Positions 54,964 through 64,000 of a DNA stretch of 64,000 nucleotides are shown here, in pieces (position 1 is the first letter of the stretch; each line of letters opens with the position of its first letter). Under the pieces are notes generated by a model. That model was not told the DNA's origin and did not search any database. It saw nothing but the letters and a program-made list of their open reading frames with translations. The DNA comes from Prevotella histicola JCM 15637 = DNF00424 (lineage in GTDB: Bacteria; Bacteroidota; Bacteroidia; Bacteroidales; Bacteroidaceae), in NCBI RefSeq assembly GCF_000613925.1, contig NZ_BAJX01000001.1, positions 124,001 through 188,000 of the forward strand, written 5' to 3'. A program made the position numbers and the translations under genes.

Positions 54964-56529
54964 ATGAGTAAGCAAACAGAAAAGATCAAGGCACTCGTGG
55001 AGAAGCGCGAGTTGGCACGCTTAGGTGGTGGTCAGAAAGCCATCGATAAGCAGCACGAGCGCGGAAAATACACTGCACGTGAGCGTATTGAAATGCTGGT
55101 TGATAAGGGCAGTTTCGAAGAATACGATATGTTTAAACTTCATCGCTGTCATAACTTTGGAATGGAGAAAAAGCAGTATCTTGGTGACGGTGTTGTGGCT
55201 GGTTCAGCTACTATCGATGGCCGTCTTGTTTACCTCTATGCACAGGACTTCACCGTAAACGGAGGTTCGCTTTCTGAAACGATGGCTCAGAAAATATGTA
55301 AGGTAATGGATATGGCTATGACCAATGGTGCACCAGTCATCTGTATGAACGACTCTGGTGGTGCACGTATTCAAGAAGGTATCTCTGCTTTGGCGGGGTA
55401 TGGAGAAATATTCGAGCGTAATATCCTCGCTTCTGGTGTAATTCCACAGATATCAAGTATCCTTGGTCCTTGTGCTGGTGGTGCGGTTTACTCTCCAGCA
55501 CTGACTGACTTCATTATTATGAAGGAGCAGACAAGTTATATGTTCTTGACCGGTCCTAAGGTTGTAAAGACCGTTACAGGTGAGGATATCGATGCAGAAC
55601 ACCTTGGTGGTGCAAGTGTTCATGCATCAAAGAGTGGTGTAACAAGTTTCACTGCAAAGACTGAAGAAGAGGCAATGGAGCTTATCAAGCAGCTCTTGTC
55701 TTACATTCCTTCAAATAACCGAGAGGAAGCTCCACGTGTTGAATGCACCGATCCTATTGACCGTAAGGAAGACCTCTTGAACGAGATTATACCAGACGAT
55801 CCAAACCAGGCATACGATATGTACAAGGTGATTCAGGCTGTTACTGACAATGGTGAGTTCTTCGAGGTTCAGCCAAAGTTTGCTAAGAATATCATCACAG
55901 GCTTTGCACGTTTCAATGGTCAGAGTGTAGGTATCGTCGCTAACCAGCCATCAGCATATGCAGGAGTATTAGATACCAACGCAAGCCGTAAGGGTGCACG
56001 CTTCGTTCGTTTCTGTGATGCATTCAACATCCCTATCGTTTCTCTCGTTGACGTACCAGGCTTCTTGCCAGGAACAGGACAGGAGTACAACGCTGTTATC
56101 CTTCACGGTGCACAGCTACTCTATGCTTACGGTGAGGCTACAGTACCAAAGATTACTATCACATTGCGTAAGAGCTATGGTGGTTCACATATCGTTATGG
56201 GGTGTAAGCAGCTTCGTTCTGATCTCAACTTCGCATGGCCAAGCGCAGAGATTGCCGTTATGGGTGCATCTGGTGCTGTTGCCGTTCTATGTGGTAGAGA
56301 AGCTAAGGAAGTTAAGGAGCAAGGTGGTGATGTTAAGCAATTCCTTGCAGAGAAGGAAGAGGAATACTCAGAGAAGTTTGCTAATCCATATCAGGCTGCT
56401 CAGTTTGGCTACATCGACGATGTTATCGAACCACGCAACACTCGTTTCCGCATCTGCCGCGGCTTGGCTCAGTTGGCTCATAAGAAGCAAGACTTACCAG
56501 CTAAGAAGCATGGCTGTATGCCAATGTAA
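54964..56529 (+). CDS. Acyl-CoA carboxylase beta / methylmalonyl-CoA decarboxylase alpha subunit (carboxyltransferase)
   Basis: Biotin-dependent carboxyltransferase of 521 residues acting on methylmalonyl- or propionyl-CoA. Two crotonase-like halves are seen: NDSGGARIQEGISALAGYGEIF with GPCAGGAVYSPALTDF in the first, and DVPGFLPGTGQEYNAVILHGAQLLYAY with GGSHIVMGCKQL in the second. Context (a small protein, then a biotin carrier) fits the decarboxylase that makes propionate from succinate while pumping sodium. It could equally serve a propionyl-CoA carboxylase. Codon use is clean and C-ending, as in highly expressed genes. Confidence 0.93.
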   Translation: MSKQTEKIKALVEKRELARLGGGQKAIDKQHERGKYTARERIEMLVDKGSFEEYDMFKLHRCHNFGMEKKQYLGDGVVAGSATIDGRLVYLYAQDFTVNGGSLSETMAQKICKVMDMAMTNGAPVICMNDSGGARIQEGISALAGYGEIFERNILASGVIPQISSILGPCAGGAVYSPALTDFIIMKEQTSYMFLTGPKVVKTVTGEDIDAEHLGGASVHASKSGVTSFTAKTEEEAMELIKQLLSYIPSNNREEAPRVECTDPIDRKEDLLNEIIPDDPNQAYDMYKVIQAVTDNGEFFEVQPKFAKNIITGFARFNGQSVGIVANQPSAYAGVLDTNASRKGARFVRFCDAFNIPIVSLVDVPGFLPGTGQEYNAVILHGAQLLYAYGEATVPKITITLRKSYGGSHIVMGCKQLRSDLNFAWPSAEIAVMGASGAVAVLCGREAKEVKEQGGDVKQFLAEKEEEYSEKFANPYQAAQFGYIDDVIEPRNTRFRICRGLAQLAHKKQDLPAKKHGCMPM

Positions 56530-56545
56530 TAAGGAGGCCGCAACT

Positions 56546-56695
56546 ATGGATAAAAACGTATATGCAGCTATTGCAATGGCACTCTATGAGTTTGCCGGAA
56601 ACAATGTTCACGATAACGAACCAGGCTTTATCACTATTCTGCCAAAGCAGACAATGTGGGATGCCAAGTTCGAGATAATGACAAAGAAACCATAA
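56546..56695 (+). CDS. Small protein of the decarboxylase cluster (49 aa)
   Basis: A 49-codon frame beginning MDKNVYAAIAMALYEF, with the middle NNVHDNEPGFITILPKQ and end WDAKFEIMTKKP. It lies 16 bases after the carboxyltransferase gene and nine before the biotin carrier gene. It is preceded by AAGGAGG (56531-56537), a strong Shine-Dalgarno-like sequence unusual for this genome. Small frames at this position are typical of Bacteroidetes decarboxylase clusters. The role may be structural, related to the soluble end of the gamma subunit, but I cannot show this. Confidence 0.78.
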   Translation: MDKNVYAAIAMALYEFAGNNVHDNEPGFITILPKQTMWDAKFEIMTKKP

Positions 56696-56704
56696 TAGAC
56701 AACA

Positions 56705-57133
56705 ATGAAAGAATTCAAATATACTATCGACGGCAAGGAATATAAAGTCGAGATTGGTGAGATTAATGCCGAGAATGTTGCAGAAGTATCTGTCAACGGC
56801 GAGCAGTATGCAGTACAGATGGAACATCCTGCAGAACCAGAGAAGAAGAAGGTTGAGCTTGGTAAGCCAGCTGCTGCTGAAGCAAATGAGGAGGCTACTC
56901 CTGTTGTTGCTATCAACAGTTCTGCAGCTGTTAAGGCTCCACTTCCAGGAACCATCACATCTATTGAGGTGACTGTTGGTCAGGAGGTGAAGGCTGGCGA
57001 TACTGTTGTTGTCCTCGAGGCTATGAAGATGCAGAATAACATCGAAGCTGAAAAGGATGGTAAGGTGACTGCTATTGCTGTGAAGGTCGGTCAGGCAGTC
57101 CTTGAAGATGACCCACTCGTTGTTATAGAATAA
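56705..57133 (+). CDS. Biotin carboxyl carrier protein of the decarboxylase cluster
   Basis: A 142-residue biotin-carrying protein. The N-terminal 45 residues (KEFKYTIDGKEYKVEIGEIN) form a small beta domain. An Ala/Glu/Pro-rich linker follows, and the C-terminal biotinyl domain begins at KAPLPGTITSIEVTVGQEV. The biotin lysine is K108 in EAMKMQNNIEAEKDG. It should swing between the carboxyltransferase and a membrane decarboxylase or a biotin carboxylase; neither of these is encoded next to it here. A terminator follows. Confidence 0.93.
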   Translation: MKEFKYTIDGKEYKVEIGEINAENVAEVSVNGEQYAVQMEHPAEPEKKKVELGKPAAAEANEEATPVVAINSSAAVKAPLPGTITSIEVTVGQEVKAGDTVVVLEAMKMQNNIEAEKDGKVTAIAVKVGQAVLEDDPLVVIE

Positions 57134-57218
57134 TGTCGGATATAAGATAAAGAATAAACAGTGATTATTCTTCCTAATTGATAACTATCGACACCCTATA
57201 GAATTATAATAATTATTC

Positions 57219-57255
57219 TTAGAGGATATGTCTTAATGGCATATCCTCTTTCTTT
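57219..57255 (+). terminator. Intrinsic terminator after the decarboxylase cluster
   Basis: AGAGGATATG (57221-57230) pairs perfectly with CATATCCTCT (57240-57249), then TTCTTT. The rest of 57134-57593 shows no gene, only an inverted GTATTAGG/CCTAATAC pair near 57310-57340. Confidence 0.88.
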
Positions 57256-57593
57256 AATTTACATTTATACTTTTGCTAGATTCTTGGCATTGTAATAGGT
57301 GTATTAGGTCGATAAACGTTAACCCTAATACATCGGTAGATAATAGATTCTACTTTTACAAAAAGTTCTAACGTGTAGAGAAACTAATTGGTAAACTTCT
57401 TATATCGACTGTAATTGAACTTAATGGACTAAAAAAGAAAACTTTTAAGCATTCTTCTAAGAGCTTCTGATCCATTTAATAAGATTTCATCACCTTTCAA
57501 AAATAAGAACTTTGCTCAAATACTTATAACAGTTTTTGAGTACTGAAAAGTTTGATAGCCTTATATTTACAATCTAGTTCTAATACAAGTTTT

Positions 57594-57938
57594 TTATAAT
57601 CTATTTCCTTCTTTGGGAAACACTATGGATGGATTAAAACTCTTAGCTTCTTTAAAATCCATTAGTGCATAGGAAATGATTATCACCTCATCTCCGACAA
57701 CTGCTTTACGGGCAGCAGCTCCATTGAGACAGATACAACCACTGCCTCGTTTTCCCTTAATTATATAAGTTTCAAATCGTTCTCCATTGTTATTATTGAC
57801 TATCTGTACCCTCTCTCCAGCTATCATATTTGCAGCATCCATCAAGTCCTCGTCAATAGTAATACTACCCATATAATGGAGATTAGCTTCTGTAACCGTT
57901 ACACAATGAAGTTTACTTTTTAATACGTTTATCTGCAT
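57594..57938 (-). CDS. panD: Aspartate 1-decarboxylase
   Basis: Pyruvoyl enzyme making beta-alanine from aspartate for pantothenate. The self-cleavage site is Gly24-Ser25 in [18 protein letters not shown], at the same position as in E. coli; the new N-terminal Ser becomes the pyruvoyl group. [13 protein letters not shown] and [21 protein letters not shown] are also conserved. It has 114 residues, slightly shorter than average. It lies one base after panC and is clearly co-transcribed with it. Confidence 0.95.
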   Translation of the reverse strand: MQINVLKSKLHCVTVTEANLHYMGSITIDEDLMDAANMIAGERVQIVNNNNGERFETYIIKGKRGSGCICLNGAAARKAVVGDEVIIISYALMDFKEAKSFNPSIVFPKEGNRL

Positions 57939-57939
57939 T

Positions 57940-58800
57940 TTATCCTCTATATTTTATATGATCTATAAGTCGAATTGGTGTTTTCCCGCAATAGACAGTA
58001 ATACATCCAACTATATATGAAGAATCTTCCCAACTCTTTACATCAAGTAGAGTATTTCCATCCACAATCTCAAAATATTCAACCTCAAGTCCTTCTATAC
58101 GGTTAATATCCGTAACAACCTTATTATGCGTTTCGTTGATATCGTGAGTTTTAGAATATTTGATGCTCTCTTTTAAAATCTTGAAGATATTGGGAGCTAT
58201 GAGACGTTCTTCGCGACTCAAAAGTATATTGCGTGAACTTTTTGCTAATCCATCCGTTTCACGGATTGTAGGACATTCGACTATTTGGATTTCTTTTTTT
58301 AAACATATAAAATCAACTAATCGTTTAATAACTGCTATTTGTTGCCAATCTTTCTCCCCAAAATATGCCTTATCTGGATGAACAATATAAAACAGGCGAC
58401 TGACAATTTGGCAAACTCCATTAAAGTGTCCAGGGCGTTTAGATCCTTCCATCACAGTTGTTTGTGGTGGAAATTCAAAATTTCGATTATCAGGAGTGGG
58501 ATAAATCTCCTCGACCGTAGGAGCAAAGACATAATCAGCCCCACACGCTTCGACAAGCTTACAATCAGCATCCAAAGTACGTGGATATCGGTCTAAATCG
58601 CTTTTGTCATTAAACTGAGTTGGATTCAAGAATATTGAAACAACAGTTGCATTATTCTCTTTTACGCTTCGTTCTATCAATGAAGCATGTCCTTCATGCA
58701 AAGCCCCCATTGTAGGGACTAGTCCTATGGTTTCTCTGTTTTTATGAACTGTAAAAAGTTCATTTTGAAGATCAACAATCTTTTTAAAAACTTTCATCAA
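57940..58800 (-). CDS. panC: Pantothenate synthetase
   Basis: ATP-dependent joining of pantoate and beta-alanine. [20 protein letters not shown] contains the HIGH-like nucleotide-binding site, and [17 protein letters not shown] and KSSRNILLS are further signatures. It has 286 residues, standard. The start may be 58800 or, one codon in, 58797 (two Met in a row). It is divergent from the glycogen-synthase-like gene and directly coupled to panD. Confidence 0.95.
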   Translation of the reverse strand: MMKVFKKIVDLQNELFTVHKNRETIGLVPTMGALHEGHASLIERSVKENNATVVSIFLNPTQFNDKSDLDRYPRTLDADCKLVEACGADYVFAPTVEEIYPTPDNRNFEFPPQTTVMEGSKRPGHFNGVCQIVSRLFYIVHPDKAYFGEKDWQQIAVIKRLVDFICLKKEIQIVECPTIRETDGLAKSSRNILLSREERLIAPNIFKILKESIKYSKTHDINETHNKVVTDINRIEGLEVEYFEIVDGNTLLDVKSWEDSSYIVGCITVYCGKTPIRLIDHIKYRG

Positions 58801-58933
58801 TACCTAAAAATTTTATTGTTGCAAAGTAACAACAAAATAATTAAATAGACGAGAAATAAATTAAATAATCTCAATGGAAAAGTTTTTTTGTACGCTTTCA
58901 AAGAGGAAAAGACTAATTCTCATATTTTTTTCG

Positions 58934-58941
58934 TAACTTTG
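58934..58941 (+). promoter_or_regulatory. Bacteroidetes -7 box for the glycogen synthase-like gene
   Basis: TAACTTTG lies 25 bases upstream of the start codon. The -33 element is unclear. Confidence 0.55.
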
Positions 58942-58966
58942 CAGAAAACTAATTCTAACAGAAAGA

Positions 58967-59775
58967 ATGGGAAAAAAAGTATTATTTGTTAATCAAGAAA
59001 TCATACCGTATGTACCTGAGACAGAAATGTCTCTATTTGGGTCAGAGATGCCGACTAAGATGCAAGAGGCCGGATTTGAGATTCGTACTTTCATGCCACG
59101 ATGGGGTAATATCAATGAACGACGTGGACAATTGCATGAGGTAATACGTCTATCGGGAATGAACTTGATTATAGACGATACAGACCATCCTCTGATTATC
59201 AAGGTGGCAAGTATTCCACAGACACGCATACAGGTTTATTTTATTGATAATGAAGATTATTTTCAAAAACGCCCTGCAATGACCAAAGATGAGTTAGGTA
59301 ATGATTACCCTGACAACGGTGAACGAGCTATCTTTTTTGCAAGAGGGGTTTTAGAGACTGTTAAAAAGCTTAGATGGACTCCAGATATCATACATTGTCA
59401 AGGGTGGATGACTTCTGTTATCCCATTTTATGTTAAGACTGCCTATAAGGATGAACCACAATTTGCTAGCTCAAAGGTAATAACTTCTCTTTTTACAGAA
59501 CAGCCACAGAGCAACTTGGGGAGAATTTCAAACAATGCTTAGAATTCCGTGAAATAAAGGCTGGTAGTCTTAAGAAATATGGAGATAATTTTGATTTCAT
59601 GGAACTCGGGAAACTTGCCATAGACTATTCTGACGGTGTTATTAGTACTAGTAACAATGTCAATTTAGACCTTATTGACTATGCTAAAACTAGTAAAGCT
59701 TCCTTCTTTGAACATTCTGTTGACGATGCAGATTTGAAAGAGAAATATTCAGAATTTTACAATAATATAATTTAA
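58967..59775 (+). pseudogene. Glycogen/starch synthase-like protein (GT5 N-terminal domain only), frameshifted
   Basis: About 269 residues when corrected. It starts KKVLFVNQEIIPYVPETEMS and keeps DIIHCQGWMTSVIPFYVK, which are the ADP-glucose glycosyltransferase N-terminal half; the C-terminal nucleotide-binding half is absent, as in other short Bacteroidetes members. The frame breaks at 59518-59521: TTGGGG needs one more G, which changes LGRISNNA-stop into LGENFKQCLEFREIKAG and continues to the stop at 59773-59775. The stop overlaps the next start by one base (TAATG). Whether the single-domain protein is catalytic is doubtful. Confidence 0.82.
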
Positions 59776-61220
59776 TGAGAAAAGAAATTATAGTTACCTG
59801 CATGCTCATTGCCTGTATTGGTATAGTATCATGCGATGATACAACTGATACCATTGGAGGCTCATTGGTTGATAATACTGATAAGCTGAATGTCAAAGCA
59901 GATACGTTCAATGTTACATCAAACACTTTACTTGCAGAGAATATTATTGCACGAACTTCTACAGGTTATTTAGGTCGTATAGAGGATCCTGAGACAATGA
60001 CTACTGTAACAGGAAATTTAATGTCCCAATTTCACGTTTTGAGTAATTATGAATTACCAGCAAAAGACAGTATTGTAAGCCATGATTCTAGTAATCAGGT
60101 AATAGCTGATTCTTGTGACATACAATTGTTTTACAGTTCTTTTTATGGCGATTCATTAAGTCAAATGAAATTGACTGTATATGAGTTAAAAAAGCCTATA
60201 GAAGAAGGACATACTTATTATTCTAATTTTAACCCTGAAGCACAAGGGTATATTCGTTCGCTGAATACGGGTGGTATAGTGGAAAAGCAATCATATACAC
60301 TTGCAAACCCGGCAGAAACAGATAGTATTAGAAAAAATAAAGATTATATACCAAACATAACTATCCGCCTCAATAAGCAATATACGGATAAAAATGGTGT
60401 CGTATACAATAATTATGGTACTTTCTTATTACGTAAGTACTTAGAAAACCCTGTAACCTTTAGAGATTCTTATGCATTCCTGCATGATATTTGTCCTGGA
60501 TTTTATTTTAAGGTAGATGACGGATTAGGTTCAATGGCCCACATTCAGCGTGTGCAAATTAATATCTATTTTAGGCATAAGAAAAATGGAAAGTCTATCA
60601 CAACTTCAACAAACCTTGTAAGTACGGAAGAGGTTCTACAGATGACAAATTTTTCTAATGACAATACAAGACTGCAACAGTTGGCTAACGAGACTGGTCA
60701 TACATACCTTAAAACACCAGCAGGGTTATTCACACAGCTAACTATTCCAATGTCTGACATTATGGCAGGACATGGAAATGATTCTGTTAATTCTGCTAAA
60801 ATTATTTTATACCGGCAGAATAATACTTCAGAATCTGCCTATCATTTTAACATTCCTAAGAATCTCGTAATGCTACCTTCAGATAGTTTGCAATCATTCT
60901 TCGCAAACAATCGTATACCAGATAATAAAACTTCATTTTTGGCCACATATAATAGTACGACGAACTCTTATGTTTTTAATAACATCTCGGGAATCGTTAA
61001 TCTCTTTATGCGCCATACCAATTCAGCCAATTGGGGTAAAGTTGTTGTTGTCCCCGTAGAATTACAGACTGTTACACAGGGGACTGGTAATAATCAGCAA
61101 ACAAAGATCACAAAAGTTTCTCATGAGATGGGATTAACAAGTACAAAATTACTTGGAAACTCTCCTGGTCGTAATAACATAGAAATTAGTGTTATTTATA
61201 GTCGATTCAATGGCAGATAA
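59775..61220 (+). CDS. DUF4270 domain-containing lipoprotein
   Basis: A 481-residue lipoprotein. The signal sequence ends at a lipobox (CIGIVSC, Cys about residue 20), and the mature protein begins CDDTTDTIGGSLVDNTD. The rest is beta-rich, with DSCDIQLFYSSFYGDSLS, TIRLNKQYTDKNGV and FLLRKYLENPVTFRDSYAFL, matching DUF4270, a Bacteroidetes family of unknown function. It is coupled to the preceding glycogen-synthase-like gene, an arrangement I recognise as recurrent in this order. It is likely anchored in the outer membrane. Confidence 0.88.
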   Translation: MRKEIIVTCMLIACIGIVSCDDTTDTIGGSLVDNTDKLNVKADTFNVTSNTLLAENIIARTSTGYLGRIEDPETMTTVTGNLMSQFHVLSNYELPAKDSIVSHDSSNQVIADSCDIQLFYSSFYGDSLSQMKLTVYELKKPIEEGHTYYSNFNPEAQGYIRSLNTGGIVEKQSYTLANPAETDSIRKNKDYIPNITIRLNKQYTDKNGVVYNNYGTFLLRKYLENPVTFRDSYAFLHDICPGFYFKVDDGLGSMAHIQRVQINIYFRHKKNGKSITTSTNLVSTEEVLQMTNFSNDNTRLQQLANETGHTYLKTPAGLFTQLTIPMSDIMAGHGNDSVNSAKIILYRQNNTSESAYHFNIPKNLVMLPSDSLQSFFANNRIPDNKTSFLATYNSTTNSYVFNNISGIVNLFMRHTNSANWGKVVVVPVELQTVTQGTGNNQQTKITKVSHEMGLTSTKLLGNSPGRNNIEISVIYSRFNGR

Positions 61221-61341
61221 TTTTTTGGAACGACATCATGAGATCTACGAGCTACGAAAAGTAGCTTGGCTGAAAAAAAAGAAGCATCTAAAATTCCGAC
61301 CAGCAACAAAGATTCAACGCCCCGAGGAAGAATCTTTGTAA
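61210..61341 (+). CDS. Small basic protein (43 aa), conserved in Bacteroidales
   Basis: A 43-codon frame that starts inside the last codons of the DUF4270 gene (11-base overlap). It reads MADNFLERHHEIYELRKVAW, then a LKKKKHLKFRP stretch and a tail ending EEESL. The NFLExHHExYExRKxAWLKKK pattern is one I associate with very short proteins of this order, sometimes wrongly called dehydrogenase. It is highly basic in the middle. The function is unknown. The terminator at 61358 follows directly, which supports it as the last gene of the transcript. Confidence 0.72.
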   Translation: MADNFLERHHEIYELRKVAWLKKKKHLKFRPATKIQRPEEESL

Positions 61342-61357
61342 GTATGAAAAATAGGGG

Positions 61358-61406
61358 AAAGAATCGGACTTACCAACAAATTGTGTATATCCGATTCTTT
61401 TCTTTT
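61358..61406 (+). terminator. Intrinsic terminator after the DUF4270 and small protein genes
   Basis: AAAGAATCGGA (61358-61368) pairs perfectly with TCCGATTCTTT (61390-61400), followed by TCTTTT. Confidence 0.88.
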
Positions 61407-61490
61407 GGCACATCTTTTGTCAATATTGTCTTACAAGAGGTGTAAATGAACCCTCCTATAAATCAGTAAATAAAAAGAAAGGTTAAGGAT

Positions 61491-64000
61491 ATGATAAATC
61501 AATTTTCTCCAAAAGTATCAGAAATTCTCTCATTTAGCAAGGAGGAAGCAGAACGATTGACAAGTAGGTCAATTGCCCCTGAGCATATTATGCTTGCTAT
61601 TCTGAGGGAAAAGTCTGGTCCTGTTTGGGAGATAATCAATCAGAAAAAGATTGATATTGAATACCTGAAGAAAGACATTGAAAAGCGTATTAAAGAGAAG
61701 TCCAATATTTCAGAAAGTGTGAAAGGACCCGATATGCTCTTAAATGAGCATGCAAATAATATTTTAAGGTTAGCTGTTTTGGAAGCGAGATTACAACATG
61801 CACAAACAGTTGACATCATTCATTTGTTTCTTGCAATCCTACATGATTCTTCTAACAATGGGGCTAAACAGGCATTTGATGTACATGGTTTTAGCTATAA
61901 TAATGTGATTAGTATGTTTACAGCTTCAGCTAAACAGCCTAAAAATGGTATTGGGATGGCAGATGAAGAAGAAGAAATTGATGACAACATGGTATCGTCG
62001 CCAAATAGTAATACCAAAACGGCATCATCTTCTCGAACAAGGTCAAAGACTCCTGTGCTAGATAGCTTTGGTACGGACTTGACACAAGCAGCTACTGAAG
62101 GTAAACTTGATCCAGTGGTTGGTAGAGAAAAGGAGATTATGCGTGTTAGTGAGATTTTAGGGCGTAGAAAGAAGAATAACCCTATATTGATTGGAGAACC
62201 AGGTGTCGGTAAAAGCGCTATTGTAGAAGGATTGGCACAACTTATTGTAAAACATCTCACCTCCCCTATTCTCTTTGATAAGCGTGTTATAACACTTGAT
62301 CTTACAGCAGTCGTTGCTGGCACCAAGTATCGTGGACAATTTGAAGAACGTATACGTGCATTGATTAAAGAAATAGAATTAAATCCAGATGTCATTATTT
62401 TTATTGATGAGATTCATACACTGATTGGTGCAGGTTCTTCTCCGGGTTCTATGGATGCTGCAAATATCCTAAAGCCAGCATTAGCACGAGGAACAATACA
62501 ATGTATTGGTGCAACAACATTGGATGAATATAGAAATTCTATAGAAAAGGATGGAGCTCTAGAACGACGTTTCCAAAAAGTGCAAGTAGAGCCAACAACA
62601 ACTGATGAGACATTACAGATTCTTGGAAATATTAAAGATCGATATGAGACTCACCATCATGTTAGTTATACAGAGGACGCGTTAAGAGCTTGTGTTAAAT
62701 ATGCAGACAGGTATATTACAGATAGGTTTTTTCCAGATAAAGCAATTGATATTATTGATGAAGTTGGTTCACGTATGCGTCTACAACATATAAAGCTACC
62801 TCAGTCAATATTAGATATTCAAAAAGAGATTGAGATTACACAAGAGAAGAAACAGTCTGCTGTAAAAAATCAGAATTTCGAATTAGCAGCAAGCTTCCGT
62901 GACAAGCAGGCAGAACTTGAACAAACATTAAAAACAGAGCAGGAGAAATGGCAGAAGGGTGATGATACAGACAAAGTAGAAGTCAATGAAGGAGATATAG
63001 CATCTGTTGTTTCTATGATGACAGGTGTCCCAGTTCAACGCATGCAGGAAGCTGAGAGTATTCGCTTAAAAAATATGAGCAATGAATTAAAAAAGCTTGT
63101 TGTTGCACAGAATCCTGCTATTGACAAGATTGTAAAGGCTATTTTGCGTAATCGAGTAGGACTGAAAGATCCTAATCATCCTATAGGTGCTTTTATGTTT
63201 CTAGGTCCCACAGGTGTAGGTAAAACTTATCTTGCTAAACAGTTAGCAAAAATTATGTTTGGCTCAGCTGATGCTTTGATTCGTATCGACATGAGTGAAT
63301 ATACTGAAAGTTTCAATACCTCACGGCTCATAGGAGCACCTCCAGGATATGTTGGCTATGAGGAAGGTGGCCAGCTTACGGAACAAGTACGCCGTCATCC
63401 TTATTCTATTGTCTTGCTGGATGAGATAGAGAAAGCCCATGGGAATGTTTATAATATGCTCTTACAAGTTCTTGACGAAGGTCGTTTAACAGATGGGAAT
63501 GGACGACTGATTGATTTTCGTAACACAGTAATCATTATGACATCCAATGCAGGTACACGCCAATTAAAGGAGTTTGGTCAGGGTATCGGCTTTAAGGCTT
63601 CGACTATCAATGGTCTCTCACATGGTGAGCAAGATAAAGAACGGGCACGTGCTATCATACAAAAAAGCTTGAGTAAGCAGTTTGCTCCAGAATTTCTTAA
63701 TCGTTTAGATGAAATTATTACTTTTGACCAGCTTGATCTTGAGGCTATAAAAAAGATTATAGATATAGAATTGAAAGGCCTATTCAAGAGGGTGGAGGAA
63801 CTAGGATATACGATAAAACTAACAGATGAAGCAAAAGAATTTGTGGCTACTAAGGGTTATGATGTACAGTTTGGTGCTCGACCTTTAAAACGAGCTATCC
63901 AGAATTATATAGAGGATGGACTGAGTGAACTGATTCTTTCTGATAAACTTACTCTAGGAGATACTATTTATATATCAAAAATAAATGATGAAAATAGTCT
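61491..64000 (+). CDS. clpC: ATP-dependent Clp protease ATP-binding subunit, ClpC type, C-terminus outside window
   Basis: AAA+ unfoldase that feeds ClpP. The frame stays open for 836 codons to the window edge. The N-terminal double Clp repeat domain ([20 protein letters not shown], then [10 protein letters not shown]) is followed by an acidic linker. The first AAA+ module has [13 protein letters not shown], Walker [16 protein letters not shown] and [14 protein letters not shown]-like middle coil follows ([17 protein letters not shown]). The second module has [47 protein letters not shown] and MTSNAGTR. The UVR-type middle and short coil favour ClpC over ClpB. Confidence 0.95.
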   Translation, partial: MINQFSPKVSEILSFSKEEAERLTSRSIAPEHIMLAILREKSGPVWEIINQKKIDIEYLKKDIEKRIKEKSNISESVKGPDMLLNEHANNILRLAVLEARLQHAQTVDIIHLFLAILHDSSNNGAKQAFDVHGFSYNNVISMFTASAKQPKNGIGMADEEEEIDDNMVSSPNSNTKTASSSRTRSKTPVLDSFGTDLTQAATEGKLDPVVGREKEIMRVSEILGRRKKNNPILIGEPGVGKSAIVEGLAQLIVKHLTSPILFDKRVITLDLTAVVAGTKYRGQFEERIRALIKEIELNPDVIIFIDEIHTLIGAGSSPGSMDAANILKPALARGTIQCIGATTLDEYRNSIEKDGALERRFQKVQVEPTTTDETLQILGNIKDRYETHHHVSYTEDALRACVKYADRYITDRFFPDKAIDIIDEVGSRMRLQHIKLPQSILDIQKEIEITQEKKQSAVKNQNFELAASFRDKQAELEQTLKTEQEKWQKGDDTDKVEVNEGDIASVVSMMTGVPVQRMQEAESIRLKNMSNELKKLVVAQNPAIDKIVKAILRNRVGLKDPNHPIGAFMFLGPTGVGKTYLAKQLAKIMFGSADALIRIDMSEYTESFNTSRLIGAPPGYVGYEEGGQLTEQVRRHPYSIVLLDEIEKAHGNVYNMLLQVLDEGRLTDGNGRLIDFRNTVIIMTSNAGTRQLKEFGQGIGFKASTINGLSHGEQDKERARAIIQKSLSKQFAPEFLNRLDEIITFDQLDLEAIKKIIDIELKGLFKRVEELGYTIKLTDEAKEFVATKGYDVQFGARPLKRAIQNYIEDGLSELILSDKLTLGDTIYISKINDENS

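Overview
The window looks like a chromosomal segment of a Prevotella-type member of the Bacteroidales. It is AT-rich. Promoters follow the Bacteroidetes pattern (TTTG, about 19 bases, TAnnTTTG), with near-perfect copies before dapA and the leu leader. Shine-Dalgarno sequences are mostly absent. Family content agrees: DUF4494, DUF4270, EFR1 ferredoxin, PPi-dependent phosphofructokinase and an AddAB-type helicase-nuclease pair. I saw no tRNA, rRNA, IS element, prophage or CRISPR array.

Layout. 0-5 kb: a frameshifted aminotransferase running off the left edge, DUF4494, a YggS-type PLP protein, a secreted M6 metalloprotease and an EFR1 ferredoxin. 5-14 kb: comEC, truA, an EamA transporter and dapA forward, then pyrF, prfA, purM and a TonB-domain protein in reverse. 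14-21 kb: manC and a phytase-esterase-like protein, then in reverse a short sigma-70 factor, DedA, a TPR protein and glnS. 21-32 kb: a long intergenic region with a repeat ladder and a candidate small RNA, then mtgA, a PcrA/UvrD helicase and the convergent AddB-like and AddA-like pair. 32-34 kb: an accessory pocket with two small orphan genes behind a decayed polymorphic-toxin tip. 34-41 kb: the leucine operon (leuA, leuC, leuD, a second synthase, leuB) behind a leader peptide and a terminator. 41-48 kb: a FadL-type porin, a Tyr/Gly-rich secreted protein, prmA, a GH25 lysozyme and pfp. 48-54 kb: a forward run with an acyltransferase, a large secreted amidase/golvesin-like protein and a YgiQ radical SAM protein. 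55-57 kb: a methylmalonyl-CoA decarboxylase-type cluster. 57-61 kb: panD and panC, divergent from a glycogen-synthase-like gene followed by DUF4270. 61.5-64 kb: clpC, running off the right edge.

Two things stand out. First, the leu operon starts with a 27-codon leader peptide dense in Val, Ile and Leu codons, followed by an intrinsic terminator: a textbook attenuator layout, here in a Bacteroidetes genome. Second, at least seven intergenic regions carry short ladders of about four degenerate units with a strict 22-24 bp period. Each locus has its own core sequence, but all share the architecture of a small hyphenated palindrome repeated about every two helical turns.

Five housekeeping genes are each broken by exactly one missing base, four of them in or beside homopolymers. 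I read this mainly as sequence error, unlike the multiply damaged toxin relic, which looks truly decayed.
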